A stretch of 64,000 nucleotides of DNA from the NCBI GenBank assembly GCA_017311315.1, contig CM029660.1, positions 32,714,410 to 32,778,409 on the forward strand, written 5' to 3'. Of this stretch, positions 24,201 to 36,678 are shown one piece after another. A model generated the notes under the pieces. It was not told the origin of the DNA. It saw only the letters and a program-made list of their open reading frames with translations, and made no database searches. Numbering within the stretch: the first letter of the stretch is position 1; the number at the start of each line of letters is the position of its first letter. Source of the DNA: Dendrocalamus latiflorus (taxonomy: Eukaryota; Streptophyta; Magnoliopsida; Poales; Poaceae). The translations under genes and the position numbers were made by a program.

Positions 24201-24548
24201 GCCTCAGAGTACGTATATTGAGTATCCTTTTCAGAATGGCAGAAAGAGAACTAAAATGTTCCCATACATTTGGCAAAGTGTTTAGAACAATCATGACATA
24301 CACTTCTTAGAAAAAGGATAGCTAATATTTTTTAATTCCTCAGATCGGTTGTTTTGCGCCGGTTGATGAAAGTGTGCGAGATGTGACACCATGTCTCGCT
24401 TGCTTCCGGTGTCACTCAACATAGTTAGGAAAAAACACGCCGACTGAGGAACCACCACGCGAGGGGCTTGCCGCTGTCTTCTTTTTTTAGCACACCAACT
24501 GAGGAAGTATTGACGTCGCACGCTTTTGACTGATGGTCCGAGACACAC
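21278..24548 (-). pseudogene. Decayed Copia gag-pol
   Basis: Pieces in order on the minus strand are as follows. Gag has NTLPNVWEHF (near 24270) and a degraded zinc knuckle, FKCHNYGQYGYVRADYRKKK (near 23960). The protease has WVVDSSATSH (near 23790), where the family has DSGATSH. An integrase-to-RT linker carries KLVKSIDAIFLDQN (22275-22622). The reverse transcriptase has LLYVYDIFITSND (near 21690), where the catalytic YVDD is YVYD. An RNase H-side fragment lies at 21278-21499. Frameshifts and stops separate the pieces. The YVDD change alone would kill polymerase activity, so this copy cannot move by itself. Confidence 0.85.
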
Positions 24549-24878
24549 ACGAGACTGCGTGTTGGAGGCACGCCGATCGAGGAAGGATGACTCGTGCGAG
24601 AAAAGTCAGTCGATCAATGGGCTTTCTTTCGTGCGATGGTGCACTGTGAAAAACAATCACAAACACGCCTCACCATGACGTCTTGATACCAATGCACGTC
24701 AATCGAGGGAAGACCGCTTAGAGATACCAATGCATGCCGATTGCGGATGCAGACCTCGCTGTGCTTCGTGAAGTAAAAACTGGACTCGTATTGAAAGCTT
24801 TTTCCACGAACACCGATCGAGAGAATAGACCGAGTGATGAAGATTAGGGCGATGATGCGAACCTTGCTCTAATACCAA

Positions 24879-25466
24879 TGTTAGGTTTTCTCAAATCTTA
24901 GATTGATTTTGTTGAGGCTTTTCGGTCTACCCTTTATTCTTTTGTCTTTTTCGTGGTGCCGTTCACAATTGTATCATGAGGCTAGAAGGCAGGGACCTAT
25001 TTATAGACTTTGCTTTCAGGTGCTACAAGTTGACTCACCTATTTTCGGTACACTGTGAGACTCCTGAACTATGTCACCAATTGTGATCAGACATACCAGT
25101 TCTATGAGTCTAAAATATATTAGTCCCAAGTACATATGTGTGAGCCATGCACAGTGATTAGATTGTTTATGAGATCAATTACAATCTGATCATATGGATC
25201 AACAGCCTACAAAGTCGATCGTGCAAAATAAAACCAGCTATTCTGCCCTGTGCTTTTCCTGGGGTAAACATACACACACACAATCTCAATAAATGTCTAC
25301 CATATTCGAGTATAGCCATCCTCGGCACCTTGAGTATTAATTCCTTAAATTAAATTTCGCATCAAATTATTCCCTATCACATACGTCAATAATGTGAATA
25401 TATCAACATTGAATTAAATTAAAAATAACCATAATAAATATTAAAAGCCACATAAAAATCCCAACA
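24879..25466 (-). repeat. 5' LTR of the old Copia element
   Basis: Upstream LTR on the minus strand, next to the primer-binding site at about 24862-24878. Confidence 0.85.
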
Positions 25467-25471
25467 CTAAC

Positions 25472-26373
25472 CTCAATTTCCTGCATTTTCTCTATGAGGT
25501 ATCCAAAGCACCTTTTTTTTAGCAATTCCTAATATGGTATGATATTTCAATCATGCATTTTCTATATTTGTGTGTTCAAAAGAGATCCTTAAAATGCTTA
25601 AACATTGGGGAAAATGTTATGATTTTGACTTTTTTAGATGTATGATGTTGACTTTGGAGTATCAGTGTAGTACTAGTAGTAGTACTTTGGCAGTAATAGT
25701 AGACTAGGGCTTCGTTTAATTCAGCTATTTTCTTATGATTTTTGACTGAAATAATATCATAATAACTGTTAGTTTTTTTTGAGATATTCAATTAAAGTAA
25801 AATAAAAAATAGGGAGAAAAAGAAAACACTATTATATCTCTATAGATAGTACAAAGAAAAAATTTATGTTGAGAAGTTAACATGTTTTAGACGGTTTTTA
25901 GTTTGTATAAACTAGAATCCATGAGGAAAAAACCATCCGACCTTGGGAAGAACGTTTTCCACGTGAAGACGGCAACGCGAATCATTCGTACAGTCGGCCC
26001 GTAATCGTACACCCGAATACGGCAAAACCATCCGACCTTGACCACGCGGCTGACAGCCGTGCGCGAGCGAGCCAGCCAACCACCCCCGACCTCGCCGCTT
26101 TATCCACACCGAGATCCGCCACCCGTAGCCGACAGATGGGTCCCAAATTGCGGGACCCACCTGTCACACACGGCGCCGCCTTGAGAGCCCGACTATTTCT
26201 GGACCCTTCTCTTTCCCAAAGGCCAAGCTCGCCTCCTCTTCCTCCTCCGCCTTCGCGCTCCCTTCCTCGAATCATTCGCTTCGCCTCGCCTCGCCTCGCC
26301 TCGCCTCCCCGATTCGATTCGGCCCTGACTTTGATTCGATCGTGGAGTTAGGGTTAGGGATTCGGCGATCCCC
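25472..26373 (+). promoter_or_regulatory. Promoter and leader of the TRF2/HOY1-like gene
   Basis: AT-rich up to about 25920, then sharply GC-richer towards the start codon at 26374, as is usual for grass genes. A (TCGCC)5 repeat lies in the presumed 5' UTR. No other gene is seen. Confidence 0.45.
26281..26305 (+). repeat. (TCGCC)5 pentanucleotide repeat
   Basis: Five perfect TCGCC units about 70 bp upstream of the ATG at 26374, probably in the 5' UTR. Confidence 0.9.
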
Positions 26374-29300
26374 ATGGTGCAGCTCCCGAGCTCGGGGAAG
26401 CGGCAGCACGCGGAGCCGGCCGAGCCGGCCATGGCGCCGGCGGCGGCGACTGTGAAATTGGAGGCGGAGGAGCTCCACGACGAGGAGCACGCCCCGCTTA
26501 GCAAGCGCGCCAAGGCTGCTCAGCCATCGCCGCCTCGGCAGCAGCAGAAGGTAGATCCGGGGTGTCGTAGTTTTGTCTTCCATTCTGTGACTTTGATTGG
26601 GACTGAGCTGAATAGCGCGCTGGGTTCTTCATGCTTCGTGGCGAACTGGAGATTTTGGTGCGTGGTTGTGCTTTTGAAGCCAAATCGGTTCCATTTTTGT
26701 TTTGGGGGGTGGGGGATGTAACACTTTTGCGTAAGTTTTACGCGTTTGATCCAAACTATGGCCATGCTTGAGGACTGGAGGTGGCCGCAAGGAAGGGTGA
26801 TTTGCGTGGACTAATTTGATGGTGCGGACCTGAATGTTGAGCTGACATTACTAAAGAGATTCCGTTCAAGCTGTTGTTTGCAAATTTATTGAGAAATGAA
26901 GTATTTGAGTTAAATCCGGTGCTGTTTCCGTGTGATTTTTCCTATGGTTAGTTAGGACCACAGTCCTCTTCTGTGGGTGGTGCTTATGAACGAGTTGGAA
27001 AGTATCTCCATGAGATGCTACTGCGTGATTGGGAGGCTGAGGAAACTGAATTTGAAAGGTTTACGGATATGCTGCGTATTGCACACGGGTTGATGGTTAA
27101 CTTCACGTAGTCATGGACATTGCTTTACCGTTGTTAGGGTGGGAAATTGGTCAGTTCCTTACTTAGCAGATTGGAGAATGTTTCCAGGTTCAATCGAAGT
27201 GTATGATGCAGTATTAGCCTTGCGAGTTAATTTGTACCTCTTTTGGAATGAAATATACCTAGGAACCCAGCAAGACCTGTATGCACTATTTTTAGTGCCT
27301 GGGCGAGAAAAGTGAAATAAGCTTCTTGGTTGGGTAGTATAATCCACTGTGAACCATATAGCAGGTGAAAGAAGTCATATGACTCTGCCCCAGCATGCAT
27401 TTTAAGCTTTGTTCTCTAGAAATATATCTGCATGCTTGTTTGTCAATGCACAAAGCATTGCTCTTTTGAGGTGTTTATGATATTTTTCTTTCCTGTGATT
27501 TGCCAACATATGATTAGCCATTTATAGTTTTAGAATATACAACTTTGGGATTCCTATTTCATATACTGACATGAAAATTTGCAGGACATGTATCACAATG
27601 TACTTGACGAACCTAGCCCATTGGGTCTGCGGCTGAGAAAAAGTCCATCTCTCTTGGATTTGATTCAGATGAGGCTTTCTCAAGCAAATTCCAATGCAGG
27701 ACAGTCTTCTACGGACAACTGCAGTGCTGAGCCTTTCAAGAAGAAAGACCTTAAATCTGGTACATTAGCAGCCGGTGAACGGTTGAAAGCTTCAAACTTT
27801 CCTGCAAATTTTTTGAGAATTGGTACATGGGAGGTAAGGGAGTTTATAGCTGAAATATATGTTTTTTTAAATTCTTCCAGAAGTCCAGAACCTCAATATG
27901 TATATGATATTTTTTTGGTGAATGCATCCCCCCTCTCTCTATATGTGGCCTTTTTTATTTGTTTCAATTTTTTTTTAAAAAATGCTGTTTACACAAGAAA
28001 GATTCCATGCTGGTGATGCTTTATTGAGGTACACTTGGTAATTTAAATACTCTTCATTTAGTAAATCAACATTGTGATGGTTTTGTTGGTTCGTGAAAAT
28101 TTCAAGCTAATATTCATGTAATTAGAATATTGATTCTAGTTCATAGTGTGTGGTCTTAGTGCAACATTATTGCATCCTATATCCTGTCCAATCTGCTCAG
28201 TTGTTATATAGCAGCTCACCTGGACAATCTTTGGCCCTAACTTCCTTAACTGAATTCTATCTCTGAGCAGTATATATCACGATATGAAGGTGATTTGGTG
28301 GCGAAATGTTACTTTGCAAAGCATAAGCTTGTATGGGAAGTTCTGGAAGGTGGTCTTAAGAGTAAGATAGAAATTCAGTGGTCGGATATTACCGCTTTGA
28401 AGGCAACTTGCCCTGAAAATGGACAAGGAACCTTGGATGTGGTGGTAAGTTTCTCCAGAATTTTTTTTTGGGGTTATTACTTCAATACCTCCGTTCTTTC
28501 CTGAGAGGTTTCCATTTTTTTTTATGAAGTTGGCCCGACCACCTCTCTTCTTCAAAGAGACAGATCCTCAACCAAGAAAACATACATTGTGGCAGGCTAC
28601 ATCAGATTTCACTGGTGGCCAAGCAAGTATGAACAGGTGAAGAATTATTTAGTGTTCACAGTCAGAGCGAAACTTCATATGCAAAGAATGTTCTTTAGGG
28701 GGGATGAAATCTGTAATGGTAGTACAGCACAGCATGTTATTATTATTTTTTCTGCAGGAGTATAACCTGAATTTGCTCTACTTTTTTGGAAGCCTCATTG
28801 CATTTATAGAACATACTTATTGTTTACTAGGGCTTTTGTAGTACATGCTTAACCTGATTTTTGTAAGATTACTTCTTTGGTTCCGTTTCTATTATTAGAG
28901 GAACAGAGGGAACCCCTCCAGTTTCTTTTTGGTGCTCAAAAAGGTTCATTCATAGAAACTGTTTTACAGCCCGCAGCGACATAAGTAATATAACAGCAAA
29001 AACTGGATAGTCGAGACAAGTGTAAAGATAGCTCTTCAACCCTCAGCCAGCTAGCTAGCACAATACTTTGGTTTATAACCAAATTCCATTTCTATTATTA
29101 CTTGCTGAGCTCCTAGTCAAGCCTTTGTCTAATACAATGACTGTTCCAAAATTATGCAGGCGGCATTTTTTGCAGTGCCCTTCAAGCTTGTTAAGCAAGA
29201 ATTTTGAAAAGCTTGTCCAGTGTGATCAGCGGCTAAATCAATTGAGTCAACAAGCAGATATCATATTTGACTCTACAGTTTTTGAACCTAGATGCTCTAT

Positions 29301-30316
29301 ATTTGAGGATCCGGTTGAATCGAAGTGCGATGGTTTTGCTAATTTGAAAGATGAACATGAAGCTTTATCTGGGTTTTCAGGTTCTGTGTCACCATGTGCT
29401 GGTTCATCCATGTCTGCTAAGAGTGAAGTCAATTATTCCATTGAAAAGCAACAAGAATTTCTTGTTCAGACAATAAACCCAGGTAAATACCTCCCTCCCT
29501 CTCTATTTGCATTTCCTGTCTTTGCCTTACCGCACAGCTAGCAGAAGTATCGATACCTTGCTTTAGTTATTTTGATAGATGCATCACAGCCTTTTTTTTT
29601 AATATAATTGAAATACAATAAAGGTGATATGCTAGCCTGTACACGTTCTAAAATTCTAATATTCTCTTGTTGATTAATCGTAAGTTACAGGGCCTTTCAC
29701 ATGAAACATCTGTGTTATTCTAGATCGATCTTTCTAATCCTATGGGTATTTACCAGGAACTAGTGCTGTAAATGTGCAAGCAGCCAGCAGAAATGTAAAT
29801 GGTGCAACTCAAGAATTCAATATCCCCAGTTGGTGGAGTCAATTGAAAGTGCCCGGGCTTAGACCATCCATGTCAGTGGATGATTTGGTAAACCACCTAG
29901 GAAATTGCATCAACGAGCAGATCACTTCAGGGAATCCTTCATTAGCCAACAATGAGGTGCCTACCAAAGAGACACTAGAGGAGATTGTGCAGTACCTTCT
30001 CGGTGATACACAGGGCCCACCAGTGCCGGCCTCTGATGAACAATCACTGATGGCAAGGGTGGACTCCCTTTGCTGTTTGCTTCAGAAAGATACAGCACCG
30101 ACTGCCAAGCCAAACGACAGCGACAGCATTGGTGGGGAGGACACTGAAGGTTCTGATGAAGAATTTAGCTCAGCGTCAACGGGGAAACCTACAGATGCTG
30201 CTCAGCCGCCAGCCATGTCGAGGAAGGACTCATTTGGAGAGCTGCTGATGGACCTCCCTCGCATCGCCTCGCTACCGCAGTTCCTGTTCAAGATTCCTGA
30301 GGATTCTGTGAACTGA
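26374..30316 (+). CDS. TRF2/HOY1 PH-like domain protein
   Basis: This is a plant-specific nuclear-type protein of unknown biochemical role. I match it to the family annotated as TRF2/HOY1 PH-like, from the central block. Six exons join in frame: 26374-26550, 27585-27833, 28271-28444, 28530-28636, 29160-29482 and 29757-30316, giving 529 residues. The N-terminus is basic, with KRAKAAQPSPPRQQQK. The PH-like region (about residues 110-240) reads FPANFLRIGTWEYISRYEGD, VAKCYFAKHKLVWEVLEGGL, IEIQWSDITALKA, then LARPPLFFKETDPQPRKHTL. A serine-rich acidic middle follows, and a C-terminal helix region ends DSFGELLMDLPRIASLPQFL. All junctions are GT-AG and no break is seen. The gene model is firm; the family name rests on memory. 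Confidence 0.85.
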
Positions 30317-30741
30317 AGCTGGACGACTTTGCTCCCAATTCCCCAAAGGAGAGGGTCTTTGCTGTAAAATTTGTTTTTGAGCAATAAGCAAGCCCTTTCA
30401 CTCGTTTCCGGAGGATTAAGCTGCTCGGTGTTCAACCCCCACCCTGTAAATGTGTTACCCTGTAGGTTGCTTCGGTTGTCACTATGTTTCGGTATTCTAC
30501 TGTGTAGTGGAAAGATGTTCATTGGTTCTTTGAGCTTCAGGCATGTCCTGGTGCAAAATCAGGTGCCAAATTGTTCAGAATAATGTCCTGAAAGTGTCTG
30601 CAATACCCTATATCGGTTCCAAATTGGCATGAAACCAAAGTTGGTTATGTCATAAGCTATCGGCCCTTTCAGAGCATGAGGCGAATGGAAATTCCAGTGT
30701 TTACATCTTGTAATCCTGGACGAGGATCAAAAGCTCTTGAT
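30317..30741 (+). other. 3' flank of the TRF2/HOY1-like gene
   Basis: Probable 3' UTR and terminator region. No canonical domain appears in the small frames here. Confidence 0.4.
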
Positions 30742-30749
30742 CCTGGAAG

Positions 30750-30997
30750 TAGGGGTGGATATCGAGCCGACTTCTCGTCTTATCGAGCTTTTCCTAAAAT
30801 TGATATAGTTTGATTTAATATCATTTTACGTATAATTTAAAAGTATTTTTAGAAACGAGCTAACGAGCCGAGCTAAAGCAAAATTCAAATTTATTTGAAA
30901 TCAACTCATTTTAATATTTAACCAATTAACAAGTATAATTGAAGTAATTTTGAACCGAGCCAACGAGCCCTACTAACGAGCTTTTTTTCCACCCCTA
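30750..30997. mobile_element. hAT-type MITE
   Basis: The termini TAGGGGTGGA and TCCACCCCTA are perfect 10-bp inverted repeats. CTGGAAG is repeated directly on both flanks (30743-30749 and 30998-31004). That gives 7 of the 8 bp expected for hAT. The 248-bp AT-rich interior has no coding capacity, and the motif ACGAGC recurs in its subterminal parts. Confidence 0.75.
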
Positions 30998-31004
30998 CTG
31001 GAAG

Positions 31005-31693
31005 GTTCAATCATTCACATGTCATGATTAGCATGGCTCGAAGTCTAGAACCGAACAAAGTGCTTGGCTCGCGAGTGTCGTATTCCCATCACCGAACAAA
31101 GGGCCAACCAGGTGAGCTCCAATTCCAACGGAGTTAGTTCTGCCGCAAAGGGGCGGTCGCAGATCGAACAACTGGAGCAGATGATGTACTGAGATGTAAC
31201 AGATGACGAATGCGGCCACCATGGGTTGAATGGTCCAAGCCGACGGATGCCGGGGCAAATGGGCGTACGGTACTGGTCTCTGCGCGCCGCCGCCATGCCT
31301 CCACGGCCGTTGCCTTCGCCGTGGGGGTCGGTGAATGGTTCGACGACCCCCCGGGGGGCCGGGGGGGGGGGGGGGTAAACCTGCTGTACGCCGTTCGATC
31401 GAGACCCCGCGGCCCAGATCGAGGACGACGAGAGCCCCGGTGGGGAACTTTGCTAGAAAGCCCTGGTTCGGTTGTAATCTCTACTACTTAAAAATTGAAG
31501 TTGGTGGCAATCTGTCCGTTCTTTCGTCCCTCCTCACATACACTCTGCGCCGACGTGTGGGCCTCCTCCCCACCGATTCTCTCCCACGTTCTCCCACATT
31601 CTCCGCGCCGACACTCTACTCACTCATCTCGTCCCAATCCGATCGACGCCGCTGCTCCTCCATCCTGAACCGTGCCACAGCACGACACGATCC
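31005..31693. other. Intergenic, upstream of the F-box relic
   Basis: Contains a G15 run at 31361-31375 within a very GC-rich patch. Frames across it look like compositional artefacts. It may include the old promoter of the F-box relic. Confidence 0.4.
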
Positions 31694-33445
31694 ACGGTGG
31701 AGGCGGCGGCGTCCAAATCCAAATCCGCCAGGGTGGCCGCGTCCGCATCGGTGCCTGGTGTTAGCGGCGTTGGCAGTGGCCGCGATCGCATCAGCGAGCT
31801 CCCGGATGGCGTCCTTGGCGCGATCCTCTCGCTCCTGCCACTCAAGGAGGCAGGCTGCACCGCCACGCTCTCCACGCGCTGGAGCGGCGTGTTCGCGTGC
31901 TCCCCCATCGCACTGGACGACGAGCGTGTGGGCCGGCACCGCCTAGGCCGGCCCGCCGCAGAGGCCATCCTCCACGCCGAGCGCATGGCCGCGATCACCG
32001 GCATCCTGGCGGCGCACACCAGGCCCATCCCCTGCGTCCGCCTCGCCAAGACCGGCTTCCAGGGGGCCGGTGACTGCAACGGCGCCGGCCTGGGAGCTGA
32101 GGCCTTTGCCTCGAGGCACGTGGAGGAGCTCATCGTCCACTCGACCCACTCCGTCCAGTTCTTCCCCGCCCCGCCGCTCCGCTCCCTGCACCAGGTCGTT
32201 TGTTTCTTCTTCTTCTTCCCTCGCGTCATGGATTTGTTTTTGTATTCTATCCATTGTGCTCTGCTATCCCGTTTGCCCAAATCCTGTGTGTTGAGCTGTT
32301 GCTGCGGTTCAGTCCTTTTCAACTGCAATATTGTGAATAAAGTTGCATTTGTTATGAAGAATATAATATATTCCCGGTGCGGGAAAAGGGCCTTGTCCTT
32401 TGTCCGTTTGATGATAGCGCTGGATTCTCCAGTCTGGGTCTACTGGGATAATGACGATATCCTGCAGCCAGATCGCCGTTGAATATGAAAAAGAATAGAA
32501 AGGTAATCTTGAACAGCTGCTTCTTCCCATACTGAAGACTAGATGATCGAATCATTTGCCATTGTCAAAATTTCTACTGCGTTGTTGAATTTTTTTCTGT
32601 AAAGAATTCAAGTCACGGGAATTGACCATGAAGGATTCTTGGTTCTCCCCGGAGCTGCCGCCGGCGAGCTTCGCCCACCTCAAGGAGCTCTCCCTCCGCA
32701 TCGTCAAGATCTCGGAGTGCGACCTGCACGATCTGATGGACCAATGCGTAGCTTAACCCTGGAGCTCTGCGAATTGAAGAGCTCATCATCGTGGACGCGC
32801 CCAACCTGGAGCACCTGCTCGGCGTGCCCATGTATGACAGACGTGACTGCAAGGTGACCATCGGCGACGCGCCGAAGCTGAAGATTCTTGGCTTTCTGAG
32901 CATGAAGTTCCATCAGGTGGATTACAACGCTGTCTACAAGGTAATCTTTGCATAAAACTTCATTTGTTTAAGTCTGCCTGTTTCGTTCTTTGAACTTTTT
33001 TTTAGTGCTGCAGGGCATGCATCTGGCCGTGTCAAGTCCGATCCGTAGCGTCAAGACGCTGGCTCTGTGTGTGAACTTATGTGATGGCGCTCAATTGAGG
33101 CAGATTCTGCAGTTCCTGAATTATTTCCCTAGCTGGGAAGAACTTCACATCAAGGTGATGTAGTATTAGTCACTCGTTTGCCTTTGGTGTCATTCGCCAA
33201 GTGACTCACAAAATCCATGGTTCTGACTTGCTAAACTTGCTTGTCTCTGTTTGCAGAATTTTTCCCAGCTTCCTGAAGATTTCCGGATTCCTGAACTTCC
33301 CTACGCGAGTTATCTGGAATTGGCTGCCTCGGTTGCTTGTCTCAGATACAGTGTGAAAACGATCGTCTTGAGCCGCTACTTGGGGACTGAACCTGAGCTG
33401 CAATTTGCTAAGATACTTCTTGGGAGTGCCAGGGTACTTAAGGCC
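31694..33445 (+). pseudogene. F-box/FBD-type LRR protein, broken
   Basis: F-box proteins recruit substrates to SCF ubiquitin ligases, and rice has hundreds of this FBD type. Exon 1 (about 31694-32194) carries DRISELPDGVLGAILSLLPL, then a degraded TLSTRW segment. Exon 2 (about 32613-32940) reads ASFAHLKELSLRIVKISEC, stops at a TAA after DQCVA near 32753, and resumes in another frame as RIEELIIVDAPNLEHLLGVP. Exon 3 (33014-33154) reads SVKTLALCVNLCDG. Exon 4 (from 33257) holds the FBD-like part KTIVLSRYLGTEPELQFAKI. No ATG precedes the F-box: the likely start position has ACG at 31694. The lost start, the frameshift and the 3' truncation by PP1 sequence together make it a pseudogene. Confidence 0.8.
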
Positions 33446-34730
33446 ATGCATGGGGTTTATCTCCTGAGTTAAAGAACATGGACCAAATACGTAGCATTGC
33501 CTGCCCTGTGGATGTTCCGGACCATGGTCTACTCTGTGATCTGCTATGGTCAGACCCTGATAAAGAAATTGAAGGGTGGGGTGAGAATGACAGGGGTGTG
33601 TCTTACACTTTCGGAGCTGACAAGGTTGCTGAGTTTCTTCAAAAACATTATTTGGATCTGATCTACAGGGCTCACCAAGTATCCGTACTGATCTTGAAGT
33701 ACATTTCTCAAGCAAGTAACAACAGTTGTTTCACCTGTGAATTTGTTCATCATTTGGCTTAGGGCATATTTCGATGTGACATCTCAATTAATGATGTTTC
33801 TACAACAAGTAACTGTTGTATCCAGAATTTTTCAATCCCTGATTAAATGGCTAATAACCATTTCTTGAATTTTTTGAGTTAAAAATGTTCCCGATTTAAT
33901 TAAAAGCTCTTTATATAAGATGTTCTGATTTTGTTTAATTTAGTGACCTTTTGTAAAGATACCATAACTTTTGGTCTATATTGAGCACGTATTTTGTTGA
34001 AAGTACAGCAGTATATTGTTTTAGAACATTGACATGATAGCAAAATATACTTTTCATTGTTGCAAAAAAAACTATATAATAGGAATAGGAACTACATGCA
34101 TGTTCTTATTTAGGGTGAATTTGTCATTAGGTATTGGAGGCAGCAGATGATTTTTTGTATTCATCGTGCGAGCACTCTTGTGAATTGTTTGATCCATTTA
34201 TGGTGTGCAGGCCATGGGTCGTAAACTTGGTTAAGACTTACTGTAGACTCAAATTCAATCAAATTGCCTGGTGTAATAAGGTCTAATCCATACAGTTATG
34301 CTAACCGTCGATCTAAACTCGTTCACACATTGCCGCTTTTCCCCTTCTTCTAGAATAAGCAAATTGAATTATCTTGGTTTACTCCATTGTGTTTTAGGGA
34401 TATAACTGAAGCATCTAGAGCACCTGTTCTCAGTTGATCTGTGCTATTGTGAATTCTTGTTATCGAGACACTATTTTTATTTGCCGTTCACTGCTTTATA
34501 CTTCAATCTTCTCTTCACAGGTTGTGGAGGATGGCTATGAATTCTTTGCTAAGCGCCAACTGGTAACCATATTCTCTGCACCGAACTATTGTGGTGAGTT
34601 CGACAATGCTGGTGCTATGATGAGCGTCGACAACTCTCTAACATGTTCATTCCAGATCCTTGAGCCTTCTGATAAGAAAGGAAAAGCAGGAGCTGCAAAC
34701 ATGTCAAAACCAGCCACCTACTTCCCACAG
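33446..34730 (+). pseudogene. PP1 catalytic-subunit fragment, fused to the F-box relic
   Basis: This is the C-terminal third of a type-1 serine/threonine protein phosphatase. The first exon (about 33446-33679) reads LSPELKNMDQIRSIA, then VPDHGLLCDLLWSDPDKEIE, GWGENDRGVSYTFGADK and LIYRAHQ. An intron with usable GT and AG follows (33680-34521). The second exon (34522 to about 34690) reads VVEDGYEFFAKRQLVTIFSA, then PNYCGEFDNAGAMMSVD and a KKGKAGAANMSKPAT tail. The N-terminal two thirds, with the GDxHG, GDxVDRG and GNHE metal-binding motifs, are absent, so no enzyme can result. Retention of the intron means a DNA-level copy, not retroposition. The joint with the F-box relic lies near 33445, where one base is also missing in the PP1 MHGG-LSPE stretch. 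Confidence 0.85.
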
Positions 34731-36678
34731 GCTCCGCGGCTCTGCCTTGCCAGCATTCACGCGGCGGGCGGCTCACTAGCCGCCGGCCCTTCCCCTCGCG
34801 CAGGCGAGCCGCCGTTGCTGGCTGCAACTGCAATGCTAGCAATGCGATCCAATGTCATGTTTCTGGTGACCTTGTTCAGCCTGCAGTGCAATACCAGGCT
34901 GCAATTGAATACACCCTATCTAAATTTACAGAAAAAATTAATTCTATATCACAAAATAACATCCGGTTTTATAATTTGCCAATGAATAACACTCTATCTA
35001 TTATATAATATCAAATTACACCAAACTTCTATTATATGCCACTGCCATTAGTGCACCGTTAGTGGAGGCCGTTATATTCTCAAAAAAGACCAAAATGCCA
35101 CTACCAAAAGATTAAAGATCCGATTTATTTAAAATAGCAAACAACCTCTAAAAATTATGAAAATTCACATATATGTCAGTGAGGTAGGAAAAATATTTCA
35201 ATGCACTGTTCAAAGATTTTTTTTCCAGATTTTTAATTTAAATGCTAATAAAGGCAGTCGAAGCTGACTACAGCGATCACGAAGCAGTCATCCGACAGTC
35301 GAAGCCAATGTACATCGCGCATGGTGGTCGACTCCCTGGTGCTATGATGGCGACGACGAGAAGCGACGCCTCACCTATGCTGGTGCGATAAGGCAGCTGC
35401 CGATAGCATCCAGCACGGTAGACTGTTGCCGGCAACATCACTCTTTTTTTGAAAACCGGTAGAAGCCGGGTGATCTGGGGTACTCGTGACACGAACGCTC
35501 CGATGGTAGTCCTCTCTAGCGCCTTCCTTTACGCAGCTTCTTACGTGCGTTCCCACGGACGACGTTAACTGTTGTATCCTTACTATAACAGGGAGTACAG
35601 GGTAACCCTTTCTCCATGGGAGGAGGTAGAGCTAGAGACAGGAGAGAGAGAGAGAGTTGGTGTGTAAAATGAGTGGATCTCCTTTTCTCATACTCCTCTT
35701 ACGGGTTTATATACATGAATCGAGTAGGATAGGAATTTACCGTGCTACCCTTTTGATAGTTACAAAAAGATGATGATACATTGATACGCTTCTCTGTACT
35801 ATTGGACACTTGCAAGGCCCAGGGTTAGACTACCCCTACAACATCTGGCATTCCCGACTAATCCCCAGAATTTCCGACACAAACCCACCCCTAGAGCAAA
35901 TCGCAGAAATTCCGGCGCAGATCGCCCACAGCTCCCCACATCTCGCAACAAACAGCACCAAGTCACACATGCCGCGCTACAAGCATCAAACTACGGGCCT
36001 ACTCGTAGAAGCATCATGCGCATTCCAGTGAAGCCGCTGCTAAATCGGCCTCAGCAACAACCAGCACCAAAAAAAAAGTTTTGCAGAGAGGAGCGGGCGA
36101 CAAATGGATGGGGAATTCAATTTACTCACTGCGAGAGGTGGGAGGGGGAGAGGACGTTAGACGGGCGGAGGCAGGGGCAGATCCAGGCGAGGAGCGGGCG
36201 CCTGGGCTCGCCGGAGCCGCCGACGCGCGCTGTTTCAGCGGTGGTTGTGGCGGCGGTGGGTGGCCGGCAGCGGCAGGAGAGTGGTGCGTTCTGCTCGCGT
36301 TCGCGTTGCGTGCGCTCGAAACAACGCGAGCAAAAAAAAAAAAAAGCTGGGTTTAGACGTCGACTTCCATTTGCTACAGGAATTAGCTTACATTTTTTAA
36401 ATTATAAACTACAGATACGTTATAGTAGATAATATATCAAATTTAGCTATAATAATTAAAATTATATTTAATTATTTTTCTTTATATACTATCTAACACT
36501 TAGAATTTTAAAAATATAACCTAAAATATAAAAACAACCTGCCAAAAGAACCCATCGAATTTAGGGTATTGTTATTGAGCTTCGAATTCCGAAGTCCAAA
36601 TGTTTGGGCGGCTGGCCGAGTATATATATGGTGTACTCGACTTGTCTACGTACTTTTCTACCAGAAATACTCGTATTC
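34731..36678. other. No supported gene; GC-rich and repeat-like patches
   Basis: GC-rich DNA at 34731-34860 follows the PP1 tail and may be part of another captured fragment. 34910-35240 and 36360-36550 are AT-rich and repeat-like. A short GA microsatellite lies near 35642-35656. 36080-36340 is GC-rich with several open frames, but none shows a domain. Confidence 0.4.

Larger units (their letters stand above)
20159..25466 (-). mobile_element. Old Copia LTR retrotransposon
   Basis: The LTRs are 20159-20763 and 24879-25466. They start TGTTGGG or TGTTAGG and end CCCAATA or CCCAACA, and differ at many positions. Inside the right LTR, on the minus strand, lies TGGTATTAGAGC, a one-base variant of the initiator-Met tRNA primer site. 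Inside the left LTR lies the purine tract AAGTGGGAGA. The flanks CTAAT (20154-20158) and CTAAC (25467-25471) match at 4 of 5 bases, as an aged target duplication. Interior order on the minus strand is gag, protease, integrase linker, reverse transcriptase, RNase H, as in Copia. All frames are broken. Confidence 0.9.

Noticed and set aside
31335..31946. 203-residue plus-strand frame across the G15 run
   Set aside because: A compositional artefact that overlaps the F-box exon in another frame.
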